Part shown: positions 1-7,515 of the stretch, in pieces
Layout of the letters: each line of letters begins with the position of its first letter
How positions within the stretch are numbered: position 1 is the first letter of the stretch
Source of the DNA: an uncultured Ruminococcus sp.
GTDB taxonomy: Bacteria; Bacillota; Clostridia; Oscillospirales; Ruminococcaceae
NCBI GenBank assembly: GCA_934435205.1
Contig: CAKSAK010000001.1
Location: 310,001 to 374,000, forward strand
Direction of reading: 5' to 3'
Length of the DNA: 64,000 nt
The notes under the pieces: model-generated
Told to the model about the DNA's origin: nothing
Seen by the model: only the letters and a program-made list of their open reading frames with translations
The model's database searches: none
Translations under genes and position numbers: made by a program

Positions 1-412
1 ACACGCCCTTGCCGCCCAAGCCTGCCATTGTGACCAGGGTCGAGAATGAATACGGCAGAAGTATGCCCACGCCCAGCATGAAGAAAAACTCTGTATACTG
101 GAATTTTGTATGCTCTTTAAGATAAAGCAGACACATTGCTATAACGAAAAGTCCCATGTAAAGCTTGTAGCTGAAAAAGTACAGCCAGCCGTGTCTGTAG
201 AAAACAGGCATGAAAGCGTCCACAAAAGCAAACGCACAGCAGGCAATGGTCTGATACTTATGCTCTGTCATTTTTGTCGCCCTGAATATCTCATATATTG
301 CAAGTGCAGAAATCGCACCCACCGCAATATTGAACAGAAATGTTCCGTGTGCGATAAGCAGTATCACTGCGATAACAATGGCAACCGCCGCAGATTTAAT
401 ACGGGTAGACAT
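1..412 (-). CDS. cdsA: Phosphatidate cytidylyltransferase, N-terminal part (cut by window edge)
   Basis: This is the 5' part of a gene that runs off the left edge; about 137 residues are visible. CdsA makes CDP-diacylglycerol from phosphatidic acid and CTP in the membrane, the entry to phospholipid synthesis. The visible protein starts MSTRIKSAAVAIVIAVI and is a run of hydrophobic membrane segments, which fits the N-terminal half of CdsA. The C-terminal signature is outside the window, so the call rests on hydrophobicity and on position right after uppS (3-base gap), the usual frr-uppS-cdsA order. The ATG at 412-410 directly follows the uppS stop codon, so translational coupling is likely. 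Confidence 0.8.
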   Translation of the reverse strand, partial: MSTRIKSAAVAIVIAVILLIAHGTFLFNIAVGAISALAIYEIFRATKMTEHKYQTIACCAFAFVDAFMPVFYRHGWLYFFSYKLYMGLFVIAMCLLYLKEHTKFQYTEFFFMLGVGILLPYSFSTLVTMAGLGGKGV

Positions 413-415
413 TTT

Positions 416-1147
416 TTACACCCCTCCAAATCTTCTGTTTCTTTCGCTGTATGCGATAACAGCCTTGTCAAGGTCGCTGCCCTTGAAATCAGGCCACAGG
501 ATATTCGTGTAATAAAACTCAGCGTAAGCCGCCTGCCATATCATAAAGTTAGACAGCCTTTGCTCTCCACTAGGTCTTATAACAAGGTCAACAGGGGGTA
601 TCTCCTCAGTGTAGAGATTTCTCTCTATCATATCCATTGTGATATCCTCAGGCTCCAGCTTGCCTTCTTTTACCTGCTGAGCCAATGTCTTAGCCGCATG
701 ACAAATCTCGTCCCTGCCGCCATAATTGATAGCAAGCACAAGAGTCATAGAGTCAAAGTCCTTTGAATCCTCCTCAACGGAAGCCATTTTTCTTTGCAGA
801 TTTTCGCTGAGCCTTGTTCTGTCGCCTATAAAGCGCACCCTGATATTCTCCTCGATAAAGTCCCTGACCTCGTCAAGATACTTTTCAAAGAGATCCATAA
901 TTGCGTCTACCTCGTCCTTGGGCCTTTTCCAGTTCTCGGTAGAAAACGCATAGTAAGTTATATACTGTATTCCAATCGCCTTGGCGTGTCTTGTTATGGC
1001 ACGAAAGGTCTTTGCGCCCTCTCTGTGTCCGAACTTTCGGGGCATACCCCTTTTTTTCGCCCACCTGCCGTTGCCGTCCATGATAACGCCCACATGGACA
1101 GGCACAGACACATTCTCTCCAAGGCTTATCTTCTCATTCTTCGCCAT
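416..1147 (-). CDS. uppS: Isoprenyl transferase (undecaprenyl diphosphate synthase)
   Basis: The 243-residue protein condenses isopentenyl diphosphate with farnesyl diphosphate to give the C55 lipid carrier for peptidoglycan. The N-terminal motif HVGVIMDGNGRWA (residues 18-30) holds the catalytic Asp24. STENWKRP follows near residue 70. The C-terminal RPSGEQRLSNF and WPDF motifs are typical of cis-prenyltransferases. Length is normal for the family. It sits 3 bases after frr and 3 bases before cdsA in the pyrH-frr-uppS-cdsA operon. The fit is complete and there is nothing odd. Confidence 0.97.
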   Translation of the reverse strand: MAKNEKISLGENVSVPVHVGVIMDGNGRWAKKRGMPRKFGHREGAKTFRAITRHAKAIGIQYITYYAFSTENWKRPKDEVDAIMDLFEKYLDEVRDFIEENIRVRFIGDRTRLSENLQRKMASVEEDSKDFDSMTLVLAINYGGRDEICHAAKTLAQQVKEGKLEPEDITMDMIERNLYTEEIPPVDLVIRPSGEQRLSNFMIWQAAYAEFYYTNILWPDFKGSDLDKAVIAYSERNRRFGGV

Positions 1148-1150
1148 GGC

Positions 1151-1705
1151 TTAGATAGAGAGTATCTCTTTTTCCTTCTCGGCAACGTGACCGTCAACTT
1201 CCTTAACAAACTTGTCAGTAAGCTTCTGGATCTCGTCCTCGCAGTCCTTAAGATCGTCCTCTGTGATCTCGTTGTTCTTCTTCATTGCCTTGAACTTTTC
1301 CATAGCGTCACGTCTGATAGAACGGATAGCGACCTTGCACTCCTCGCCCATTTTCTTGATATCCTTAACAAGCTCCTTACGTCTGTCCTCAGTGAGCTGT
1401 GGGAAAGTAAGTCTTATAACAGTGCCGTCGTTCTGTGGATTGATGCCGATATCAGAAGCTTGGATAGCCTTTTCGATAGGCTTGAGAGTTGACTTATCCC
1501 ATGGCTGTATAACAAGCACTCTTGCCTCGGCAACGGAAACCGCCGCCATCTGTGTAACAGGTGTCATCGCACCATAATATTCTACCTGGACTTTGTTGAG
1601 TACGGACGGATTAGCTCTGCCTGCTCTGATGCCTGCAAAGTCCGAAAGCATAACGTTTATGGATTTTTCCATTTTTGTCTTAGCATTTTCCTTGATCTGT
1701 TTCAT
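1151..1705 (-). CDS. frr: Ribosome recycling factor
   Basis: The protein (184 residues from the chosen ATG) splits post-termination ribosomes together with EF-G. The sequence has the conserved SDFAGIRAGRANPSVL segment near residues 24-40, and the C-terminal helix rich in charged residues (KFVKEVDGHVAEKEKEIL). An in-frame TTG lies two codons upstream at 1711. I prefer the ATG at 1705, which has AAAGGA about 10 bases upstream. It lies between pyrH and uppS in the usual order. Confidence 0.96.
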   Translation of the reverse strand: MKQIKENAKTKMEKSINVMLSDFAGIRAGRANPSVLNKVQVEYYGAMTPVTQMAAVSVAEARVLVIQPWDKSTLKPIEKAIQASDIGINPQNDGTVIRLTFPQLTEDRRKELVKDIKKMGEECKVAIRSIRRDAMEKFKAMKKNNEITEDDLKDCEDEIQKLTDKFVKEVDGHVAEKEKEILSI

Positions 1706-1735
1706 ATTCAAACGATCCTTTCTTGATTATCTTTA

Positions 1736-2440
1736 TTATTTTACGAGAGTGCCTATATTTTCGCCCATGCAAGCGTCATAGATATTGTCTGGTCTTGCAA
1801 GGTCGAAAACGAGTATCGGGATATTGTTGTCCTTGCACATTGCCGCAGCAGTTGAGTCCATTACCTGAAGACCCTTTGCAAGTATATCAGCAAATGTAAG
1901 TGTGTCATACTTGACAGCGTCAGGATACTTATGTGGATCCTTGTCATAAACGCCGTCTACCATGGTAGCCTTGAAGAATATATCAGCCTCTATCTCAGCC
2001 GCTCTCAGCGCAGCAGCCGTATCTGTTGAGAAGAATGGGTTACCAGTGCCACAACCGAAGATAACTACTCTGCCCTTTTCAAAGTGACGCATAGCCTTGT
2101 TTCTGATATAAGGCTCAGCCACCTGCGGCATAGAGATAGCCGTCTGCACTCTTACCTGAAGTCCACAGTTTTCAAGTCCGTCAGCAACAGCAAGTGCGTT
2201 CATGGCAGTTGCAAGCATACCGATATGGTCGGCTCTTGTTCTGTCCATTGCACCGCTTGATCTGCCTCTCCAGAAGTTTCCGCCGCCTACAACGATACCT
2301 ACCTCAACGCCGGCGTCAACACATTTTTTTATGCTCTTGCCGAATGAAGTGATAACGTCATAATCAAGACCTATCTTCTTATCGCCTGCAAGAGCCTCAC
2401 CGCTTAATTTGAGCAATATTCTCTTATATTTAGGTTCCAT
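1736..2440 (-). CDS. pyrH: UMP kinase
   Basis: The 234-residue protein phosphorylates UMP to UDP. It belongs to the amino-acid-kinase fold and is unrelated to eukaryotic UMP/CMP kinases. Visible signatures are KRILLKLSGEALAG at residues 5-18, the glycine-rich VVGGGNFWRGR at about 50-60, DHIGMLATAMNAL, and the late D-x-A segment KATMVDGVYDKDP. Length matches the bacterial hexameric enzyme. It is the first gene of the pyrH-frr-uppS-cdsA unit, with a good promoter directly upstream. Confidence 0.97.
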   Translation of the reverse strand: MEPKYKRILLKLSGEALAGDKKIGLDYDVITSFGKSIKKCVDAGVEVGIVVGGGNFWRGRSSGAMDRTRADHIGMLATAMNALAVADGLENCGLQVRVQTAISMPQVAEPYIRNKAMRHFEKGRVVIFGCGTGNPFFSTDTAAALRAAEIEADIFFKATMVDGVYDKDPHKYPDAVKYDTLTFADILAKGLQVMDSTAAAMCKDNNIPILVFDLARPDNIYDACMGENIGTLVK

Positions 2441-2489
2441 ATTTCAAAGCACTCCTTAACACATATTTTCGTTGGAATTATCCATATTA

Positions 2490-2518
2490 ATTATACAATA
2501 TTTTCAGCAGATTGTAAA
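2490..2518 (-). promoter_or_regulatory. Promoter of pyrH operon
   Basis: On the minus strand TTTACA (2518-2513), a 17-base spacer and TATAAT (2495-2490) lie about 50 bases upstream of the pyrH ATG. This is a sigma-A type site by sequence only. Confidence 0.7.
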
Positions 2519-2535
2519 GAGGAAAAACGCCAAAA

Positions 2536-2931
2536 TCAGCCCTTTATTATCTTCACAAAAAAGTTTCTTGTTCTCGGTCCGTCAAACTCAGCGAAATAGA
2601 TACCCTGCCAAGTGCCGAGAAGAAGCTCGTTTTCCTCGATGATAACAGTTTCCGAAGCACCAACACAGCTTGATTTCATATGAGCGTCAGAGTTGCCCTC
2701 AGCGTGACGGAACTGCGGTCTGTTTGGAAAAGTTTCCTCCAAGGCATAAAGAAGGTCCGTCTTTACGTCAGGGTCAGCGTTTTCGTTTATTGTTATCGCC
2801 GCTGTGGTGTGGGGACAGAATACCACCGCAATGCCGCCCTGCACTCCCGACTCTGTGACAGCCTGCCTTACATAGCTTGTGATGTTGTAAAGTCCTCTGC
2901 GCTCTGTCTTGATAGTGTATCTTTTAAGCAT
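2536..2931 (-). CDS. YjbQ family protein (UPF0047)
   Basis: A protein of about 131 residues. The family motif is clear: GIAVVFCPHTTAAITINEN holds the conserved CPHTTA core, followed by HMKSSCVGAS and the C-terminal LGTWQGIYFAEFDGPR. E. coli YjbQ is described as a secondary thiamine-phosphate synthase activity, but the physiological role is unsettled and I do not assign one. An in-frame TTG at 2949 lengthens the frame by six codons; the ATG at 2931, with AAAGGA nine bases upstream, is the better start. It ends the der-plsY-gpsA-yjbQ run. Thiamine genes lie far away at 34-39 kb. Confidence 0.9.
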   Translation of the reverse strand: MLKRYTIKTERRGLYNITSYVRQAVTESGVQGGIAVVFCPHTTAAITINENADPDVKTDLLYALEETFPNRPQFRHAEGNSDAHMKSSCVGASETVIIEENELLLGTWQGIYFAEFDGPRTRNFFVKIIKG

Positions 2932-2960
2932 ATCTATCCGTCCTTTCAACGGTCGCTTTC

Positions 2961-3965
2961 CTAGCTCAGAAAAGTTGACTCAGTTTCATTTCTGTTCGGT
3001 CTGCCCATAAGATTTTTGATAGCGTTAGCCGCAGGCTCGCCCTCAAAAAGCACCTTTGCAAGCTGCTCTGTGATAGGCATTTCAATGCCCATTCTCTTTG
3101 AAAGCTCCCATGCGTTTTTGGTGCATACATAGCCCTCAACGGTGCCCACCTGTCTTACAGCCTCCTCAGGTGTAACTCCTTTACCTATAAGGATACCCGC
3201 ACGGCGGTTTCTGCTGTGCATTGAACAGCAGGTAACGATAAGGTCGCCTATGCCGCTAAGTCCGCCAAAGGTTTCAAGCTTTGCGCCCATTGCAACTCCA
3301 AGACGTGATATCTCTCTGATACCTCTTGTCATAAGTGCCGCCTTTGTGTTGTCACCAAGTCCAAGACCGTCGCATACGCCTGCCGCCAAAGCAATAACGT
3401 TTTTCAGCGAACCGCCTATCTCGCAGCCCATAACGTCGTCATTAACATACACTCTGAACGTATCGTTAGAAAGAGTGTTCTGTATATAATATGAGACCTC
3501 CCTGTCGTCAGAAGCTGTAACAACAGTGGTTGGAACTTTTCTTGCCACTTCCTCTGCGTGTGACGGACCAGTAAGCACCGCAACATGATTGTTCGGAAAG
3601 CACTCGCTCGCCACACAGCACATAGTTTTAAGGCTTCCGCCCTCAAGACCCTTTGCCGTGTTCACAACTATTGTTCTGCTTTCAAGATAAGGCACAACGC
3701 TTTCGCAGACCTCTCTGAGAAAAGGCGAAGGTATGCCAAGTATCACCATGTCTTTATCCTTAACACAGCTTATATCCGTTGTAAGCTCGATAGTCTTGTT
3801 CACCTGAACACCGGGGAGCTTTGCTTTAAGCTCGCCTGTTCTCTTGATAGCGTCTATCTCATCCTGAAACTTTGACCATACTGTTACTTTATGCCCTGCA
3901 TTGTCGCACATTATTGCCAGTGCAAGACCAAATCCGCCAGAACCGAGTATAGTAATATCTGCCAT
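2961..3965 (-). CDS. gpsA: NAD(P)-dependent glycerol-3-phosphate dehydrogenase
   Basis: The 334-residue enzyme reduces dihydroxyacetone phosphate to sn-glycerol-3-phosphate, the backbone of phospholipids. The N-terminal dinucleotide-binding loop reads ILGSGGFGLALA (GxGxxG form). VNTAKGLE near 110, GPSHAEEVARKVPTTVV near 135-150, and the C-terminal GLSGIGDLIVTCCS are family motifs. Length is normal. It lies 13 bases after plsY, which uses its product, so the pair form a functional unit. The start has GGGAGG upstream. Confidence 0.97.
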   Translation of the reverse strand: MADITILGSGGFGLALAIMCDNAGHKVTVWSKFQDEIDAIKRTGELKAKLPGVQVNKTIELTTDISCVKDKDMVILGIPSPFLREVCESVVPYLESRTIVVNTAKGLEGGSLKTMCCVASECFPNNHVAVLTGPSHAEEVARKVPTTVVTASDDREVSYYIQNTLSNDTFRVYVNDDVMGCEIGGSLKNVIALAAGVCDGLGLGDNTKAALMTRGIREISRLGVAMGAKLETFGGLSGIGDLIVTCCSMHSRNRRAGILIGKGVTPEEAVRQVGTVEGYVCTKNAWELSKRMGIEMPITEQLAKVLFEGEPAANAIKNLMGRPNRNETESTFLS

Positions 3966-3978
3966 AATAAAACCTCCC

Positions 3979-4638
3979 TTACGCCTTTTTCTTGCTGCCG
4001 AATTTGTTTTCGGTGCCGTTCATAAGGCGTTTGATATTAGGTCTGTGCATATAAATAATAAGCAGACCGATAGCGGTAGCCATAAGAGTGTTTGCAAGGA
4101 CGCCGTCGCCCTTGATTATAAAAAGCTGAACGATAGGCGTAAAAACAGGATATGCGATAGCGGCGCATATAGAACCTACAGACACGTATTTTGTTGCCGC
4201 AAGCACGATAGCAAAGACCGCTACTGAAAAAAAGCAGGTCAGAGGGTCGATAGCAATAAGAGTCGTTGCCGCAATAAGAACGCCCTTTCCGCCATGAAAG
4301 CCGTAAAATACCGGAAAAATATGTCCAAGCATTACAAAGAAGCCTGCAAGATATCCGATAAATTTATCGTCATGGAAAAATGTCACGTCGAAGCCGTTTG
4401 TCACCACAAGTCGGCAGATAACTACCGCAAGCACGCCCTTTGCGAGATCGCACAATAGCGTTGCCGCCGCAGGGCCTTTTCCGAATACTCTCAGAACATT
4501 GGTCAAACCTGCGTTGTTGCTTCCGTAATCACGGATATCCTTATGCTTTAAAACTCTGCACACGATTATGGCAGAATTAAGGCTTCCGAAAAGATAGGAA
4601 AAAATTATAGTGAATGTCAGACTTAAAAAGATGTCCAC
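3979..4638 (-). CDS. plsY: Acyl-phosphate:glycerol-3-phosphate acyltransferase
   Basis: A 219-residue integral membrane enzyme with about five hydrophobic segments. It transfers an acyl group from acyl phosphate to glycerol-3-phosphate, giving lysophosphatidic acid. The three PlsY motifs are present: GSLNSAIIVCR near the N terminus, YGSNNAGLTNVLR in the first loop, and GHIFPVFYGFHGGKG near residues 110-125. The start is GTG with GGAGG upstream. It is followed by gpsA, which supplies the acceptor. Confidence 0.96.
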   Translation of the reverse strand: MDIFLSLTFTIIFSYLFGSLNSAIIVCRVLKHKDIRDYGSNNAGLTNVLRVFGKGPAAATLLCDLAKGVLAVVICRLVVTNGFDVTFFHDDKFIGYLAGFFVMLGHIFPVFYGFHGGKGVLIAATTLIAIDPLTCFFSVAVFAIVLAATKYVSVGSICAAIAYPVFTPIVQLFIIKGDGVLANTLMATAIGLLIIYMHRPNIKRLMNGTENKFGSKKKA

Positions 4639-4656
4639 AAAATAACCTCCAGAATT

Positions 4657-5988
4657 TTATTTAACGTCGTCCTTGTCACGCTCTCTTATCTTGAAAACGA
4701 TAGGCGTACCCTCAAGTCCGAAGGTCTCTCTTATCTGATTTTCAATATAACGCTGATAAGAAAAATGATACAAGTCTGCTCTGTTTACAAAAAACACGAA
4801 TGTAGGCGGTTTGGTAGACACCTGCGTCATGTAGTATATCTTCAGCCTCCTGCCCTTGTCAGACGGTGGCTGTACCCTCTGGGTAGCATATGCAAGAACA
4901 TCGTTAAGTCTGCCTGTCGGTATCCTAATAGAATTCTGCTCTGCAACGAACTTGATAGTATCAAAAAGCTTGTCCATTCTCAGACCTGTTTTTGCAGAGA
5001 TGAACACAAAAGGCACATAGCTCATGAAGCTGAAATCGTCCTGAAGCTTTTTCTGGAAGTCGTTCATGGTGTTCGTTTCTTTCTCGATAGCGTCCCACTT
5101 GTTCACCGCAACAACGCAAGCCTTGCCCTTTTCGTGAGCATAGCCTGCTACCTTTGAATCCTGCTCAGTAAAGCCCACTGTTGCGTCAATAACGATAACT
5201 GCAACGTCAGCCCTGTCAACAGCCATATAAGCCCTCAGCACAGAGTATTTCTCAATAGTTTCCAGCACCTTTGACTTACGTCTGATACCAGCAGTGTCTA
5301 TGAAAACGAACTTGCCCTTTTCATTCTCCACCACCGAATCAGTAGCGTCACGGGTAGTGCCAGCGATATTTGATACGATAACACGCTCCTCGCCGCATAT
5401 CTTGTTTATTATTGAGGACTTTCCAACGTTAGGCTTGCCGATAACAGCGACCTTGATAGAATCATCGTCATCGCTCTCATCATTATCCTCAGGTAGATAT
5501 TTCAGCACCTCGTCAAGAAGGTCGCCTGTTCCGTGACCATGAACAGAAGAAACAGGAAACGGTTCGCCCAGACCAAGATTATAGAACTCATAAAGCTCCA
5601 TAGGCGGCTCGCCCACATTATCCACCTTGTTCACGCAAAGCACGATAGGCTTGCCCGATTTCAAAAGCATCTGTGCCACCTCATAGTCAGTGGCAGTAAC
5701 TCCGCATTTCAGGTCAGTCACAAGAATGGTGACATCAGCTTTCAGTATAGCCAGTTCCGCCTGTCTGCGCATCTGAGCAAGGATAATATCATCAGACTCA
5801 GGCTCGATTCCGCCCGTGTCAACCAGCATGAACTCGTGTCCGAGCCATTCGCACTTTGCATATATCCTATCTCTTGTGACGCCGGGAGTATCTTCAACTA
5901 TAGAAAGTCTTTGACCGATAAGCTTGTTAAAAAGAGTAGACTTACCAACATTAGGTCTGCCCACTATCGCAACGATCGGCAATGACAT
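4657..5988 (-). CDS. der: Ribosome biogenesis GTPase Der (EngA)
   Basis: About 443 residues with two tandem GTPase domains and a C-terminal KH-like domain, needed for 50S assembly. Domain 1 begins MSLPIVAIVGRPNVGKST, with DTPGV and DTGG motifs and NKVD; domain 2 has VAVIGKPNVGKSS, DTAGI and NKWD. The open frame extends 19 codons further up; I chose the ATG at 5988 because the protein family begins at this Met and GAGG lies nine bases before it. The extension overlaps the promoter region. First gene of the der-plsY-gpsA-yjbQ unit. Confidence 0.97.
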   Translation of the reverse strand: MSLPIVAIVGRPNVGKSTLFNKLIGQRLSIVEDTPGVTRDRIYAKCEWLGHEFMLVDTGGIEPESDDIILAQMRRQAELAILKADVTILVTDLKCGVTATDYEVAQMLLKSGKPIVLCVNKVDNVGEPPMELYEFYNLGLGEPFPVSSVHGHGTGDLLDEVLKYLPEDNDESDDDDSIKVAVIGKPNVGKSSIINKICGEERVIVSNIAGTTRDATDSVVENEKGKFVFIDTAGIRRKSKVLETIEKYSVLRAYMAVDRADVAVIVIDATVGFTEQDSKVAGYAHEKGKACVVAVNKWDAIEKETNTMNDFQKKLQDDFSFMSYVPFVFISAKTGLRMDKLFDTIKFVAEQNSIRIPTGRLNDVLAYATQRVQPPSDKGRRLKIYYMTQVSTKPPTFVFFVNRADLYHFSYQRYIENQIRETFGLEGTPIVFKIRERDKDDVK

Positions 5989-6035
5989 ATATATCGACCT
6001 CATTTCATATAAATTTGCACATTGATACATCATAT

Positions 6036-6065
6036 AGTATAACACAATTTCTCACGTTTTGTCAA
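6036..6065 (-). promoter_or_regulatory. Promoter of der operon
   Basis: Minus strand TTGACA (6065-6060), an 18-base spacer and TATACT (6041-6036), about 50 bases before the der ATG. Confidence 0.65.
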
Positions 6066-6114
6066 CCATACGAGAAATACAATACCGACACACAATAGAT
6101 TTTCACACCTTACC

Positions 6115-6140
6115 TGTAGGGGCGAACAGTGTTCGCCCGC
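6115..6140 (+). repeat. CCCCTACA-type palindrome
   Basis: One unit of the dispersed intergenic palindrome: TGTAGGGGCGAACAGTGTTC followed by GCCCG. The arms GGGCGAAC/GTTCGCCC flank a short loop. It lies between the rpmF terminator and the der promoter. Confidence 0.85.
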
Positions 6141-6167
6141 CCTGCGTTTTCCGCTGAACTTTTGTAA

Positions 6168-6203
6168 CAAAAAAGAGCAGAACGACCTAAGTCATTCTGC
6201 TCT
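6168..6203 (-). terminator. Terminator after rpmF
   Basis: On the minus strand AGAGCAGAATGAC pairs with GTCGTTCTGCTCT around a short loop and is followed by a T run. It ends the yceD-rpmF unit. Confidence 0.85.
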
Positions 6204-6219
6204 GTGTGCTTATCAAAAA

Positions 6220-6402
6220 TTAAGCTTCCTTCTTGATAACCTCTACACCCTTATAATAACCGCAATTCTTGCAAACCTTGTGTGGTGAAGTAAGCTCACC
6301 GCAGTTGGAACATTTACAAAGTGCAGGTGCGTCAAGCTTCCAAACTGCTGAACGTCTCTTGTCACGTCTAGCCTTGGATACTTTTCTCTTTGGTACTGCC
6401 AT
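6220..6402 (-). CDS. rpmF: 50S ribosomal protein L32
   Basis: A 60-residue ribosomal protein. It starts MAVPKRKVSKARRDKRRS, the standard L32 N terminus, and carries a four-cysteine zinc ribbon (CSNCGE then CKNCGYY), so it is the zinc-binding form. GAGGAGGTG lies just before the ATG. The partner gene upstream is the DUF177 protein, as in most bacteria, and a terminator follows. Confidence 0.98.
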   Translation of the reverse strand: MAVPKRKVSKARRDKRRSAVWKLDAPALCKCSNCGELTSPHKVCKNCGYYKGVEVIKKEA

Positions 6403-6454
6403 TCTGGCACCTCCTCGTCAGTAAAATCATTATAGTCTGTTCAGCTATTTCCCG

Positions 6455-6898
6455 TCAAGAGCAGTTACATTTGCCCTCATTCAAATCCTGTCCGCAAACG
6501 TAACACAAACCCTTGCAGTCATCCCTGCAAAGAATTTTTGTAGGCAGCTGTAACAACAAATCTGAAATAGCCAGTTCGTCCAGATCAAGAGTATTGTTCT
6601 CACAGACCACATAATCGTCCCTGTCGCTTTGAACACTTCTCACCAGAGTGTGTTCAAAGTCATAAACATACTCCCTGCTGAACTCCTTTAGACATCTGTC
6701 ACAGGTGTGATCCATAGTGAAAACAGTTCTGAACCTGAGCGTTACCACTCCTGCTCTGTTCTCTATCTCACCTGTTACCGCAACGGGCGATGCAAAAGAA
6801 TATCCGCTGTATTCCCCCAGCTTGTCCGCTGAAATGGAATAATCGATCGTTTTACGCTCTCCGATTATATCGAAAAGTTCCTTCAACTGTACATTCAT
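6455..6898 (-). CDS. YceD/DUF177 family protein
   Basis: A 147-residue protein of the DUF177 family, nearly always found before rpmF and linked to 23S rRNA accumulation in plants and bacteria. It has a central CDRCLKEF and a C-terminal cysteine cluster (CRDDCKGLCYVCGQDLN, then CNC), typical of the Firmicute branch. It is likely cotranscribed with rpmF from the promoter at 6926-6954. The molecular role remains unclear. Confidence 0.9.
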   Translation of the reverse strand: MNVQLKELFDIIGERKTIDYSISADKLGEYSGYSFASPVAVTGEIENRAGVVTLRFRTVFTMDHTCDRCLKEFSREYVYDFEHTLVRSVQSDRDDYVVCENNTLDLDELAISDLLLQLPTKILCRDDCKGLCYVCGQDLNEGKCNCS

Positions 6899-6925
6899 AC
6901 TTGCACCTCAAACATCACAAATTCC

Positions 6926-6954
6926 ATTATAACCTGAGAAACGTGATTTGTCAA
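6926..6954 (-). promoter_or_regulatory. Promoter of yceD-rpmF
   Basis: Minus strand TTGACA (6954-6949), 17-base spacer, TATAAT (6931-6926). Near-consensus sigma-A promoter. Confidence 0.8.
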
Positions 6955-7014
6955 TACTTTTTTTCAATTTTTTCGTTTTTGCTATCAATATACCAATAAA
7001 CGAAGCGCAAAGCC

Positions 7015-7419
7015 TTACTTTATGAAAGCCTTTACCTTTGCAGGCAGCTCATCAACGTCAGCAGATACTGTGAAAGTAACGTTTACGTCCTTTGTGAGAA
7101 CTGCTACCTTTTCAAGCATATTGCCCAGAGCGTCATAATCTCTGCCGCCGATCTTCAGGATACCGTCAACGAATACTTCCTGAATGTCATAGTTGCCAGC
7201 CAGCAGACCTGCAACAAAGCCATAGAAGCTGTCAAAGCTGTTGATGCCGTACTCTTCAGCGTCAGCCAATCTTACATTATGAGGAAGGTCATAGGTAAGC
7301 TGCATACCTCTTTCGATGCAAACAACGTTGCCTGTAGCATTTTCAGCAGCCTTCTTGATAGAATCAACAAGTATCTTAGTCTTGCCTGTGCCCTTTTTAC
7401 CTGGAATCAAATTAATCAT
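7015..7419 (-). CDS. Small P-loop protein of unknown function
   Basis: A 134-residue protein that starts MINLIPGKKGTGKTK, so a Walker A motif sits within the first 15 residues. No clear Walker B or sensor motif is seen; FVDGILKIGGRD near residue 75-85 might serve as the Walker B strand. It is too short for a full AAA or RecA fold. I do not recognise a characterised family. It stands alone between rpmF and pgi, with AGAG upstream of the ATG. Confidence 0.75.
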   Translation of the reverse strand: MINLIPGKKGTGKTKILVDSIKKAAENATGNVVCIERGMQLTYDLPHNVRLADAEEYGINSFDSFYGFVAGLLAGNYDIQEVFVDGILKIGGRDYDALGNMLEKVAVLTKDVNVTFTVSADVDELPAKVKAFIK

Positions 7420-7515
7420 ATAAACTCTCCGTTCCGCTTATTAAAGCATTTATTTTAAGAGCAGACCCCCTAAGGGGAAACGCTCAAAATTTCCTTTTGT
7501 TCTGCCTTTAGGATA

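Noticed and set aside
110..766. Plus-strand frame of 218 residues at the left edge
   Set aside because: It lies antisense to cdsA and uppS, which have strong family motifs; the composition is that of a shadow frame.
794..1492. Plus-strand frame of 232 residues
   Set aside because: It is antisense to uppS and frr and has no recognisable domain or ribosome binding site.
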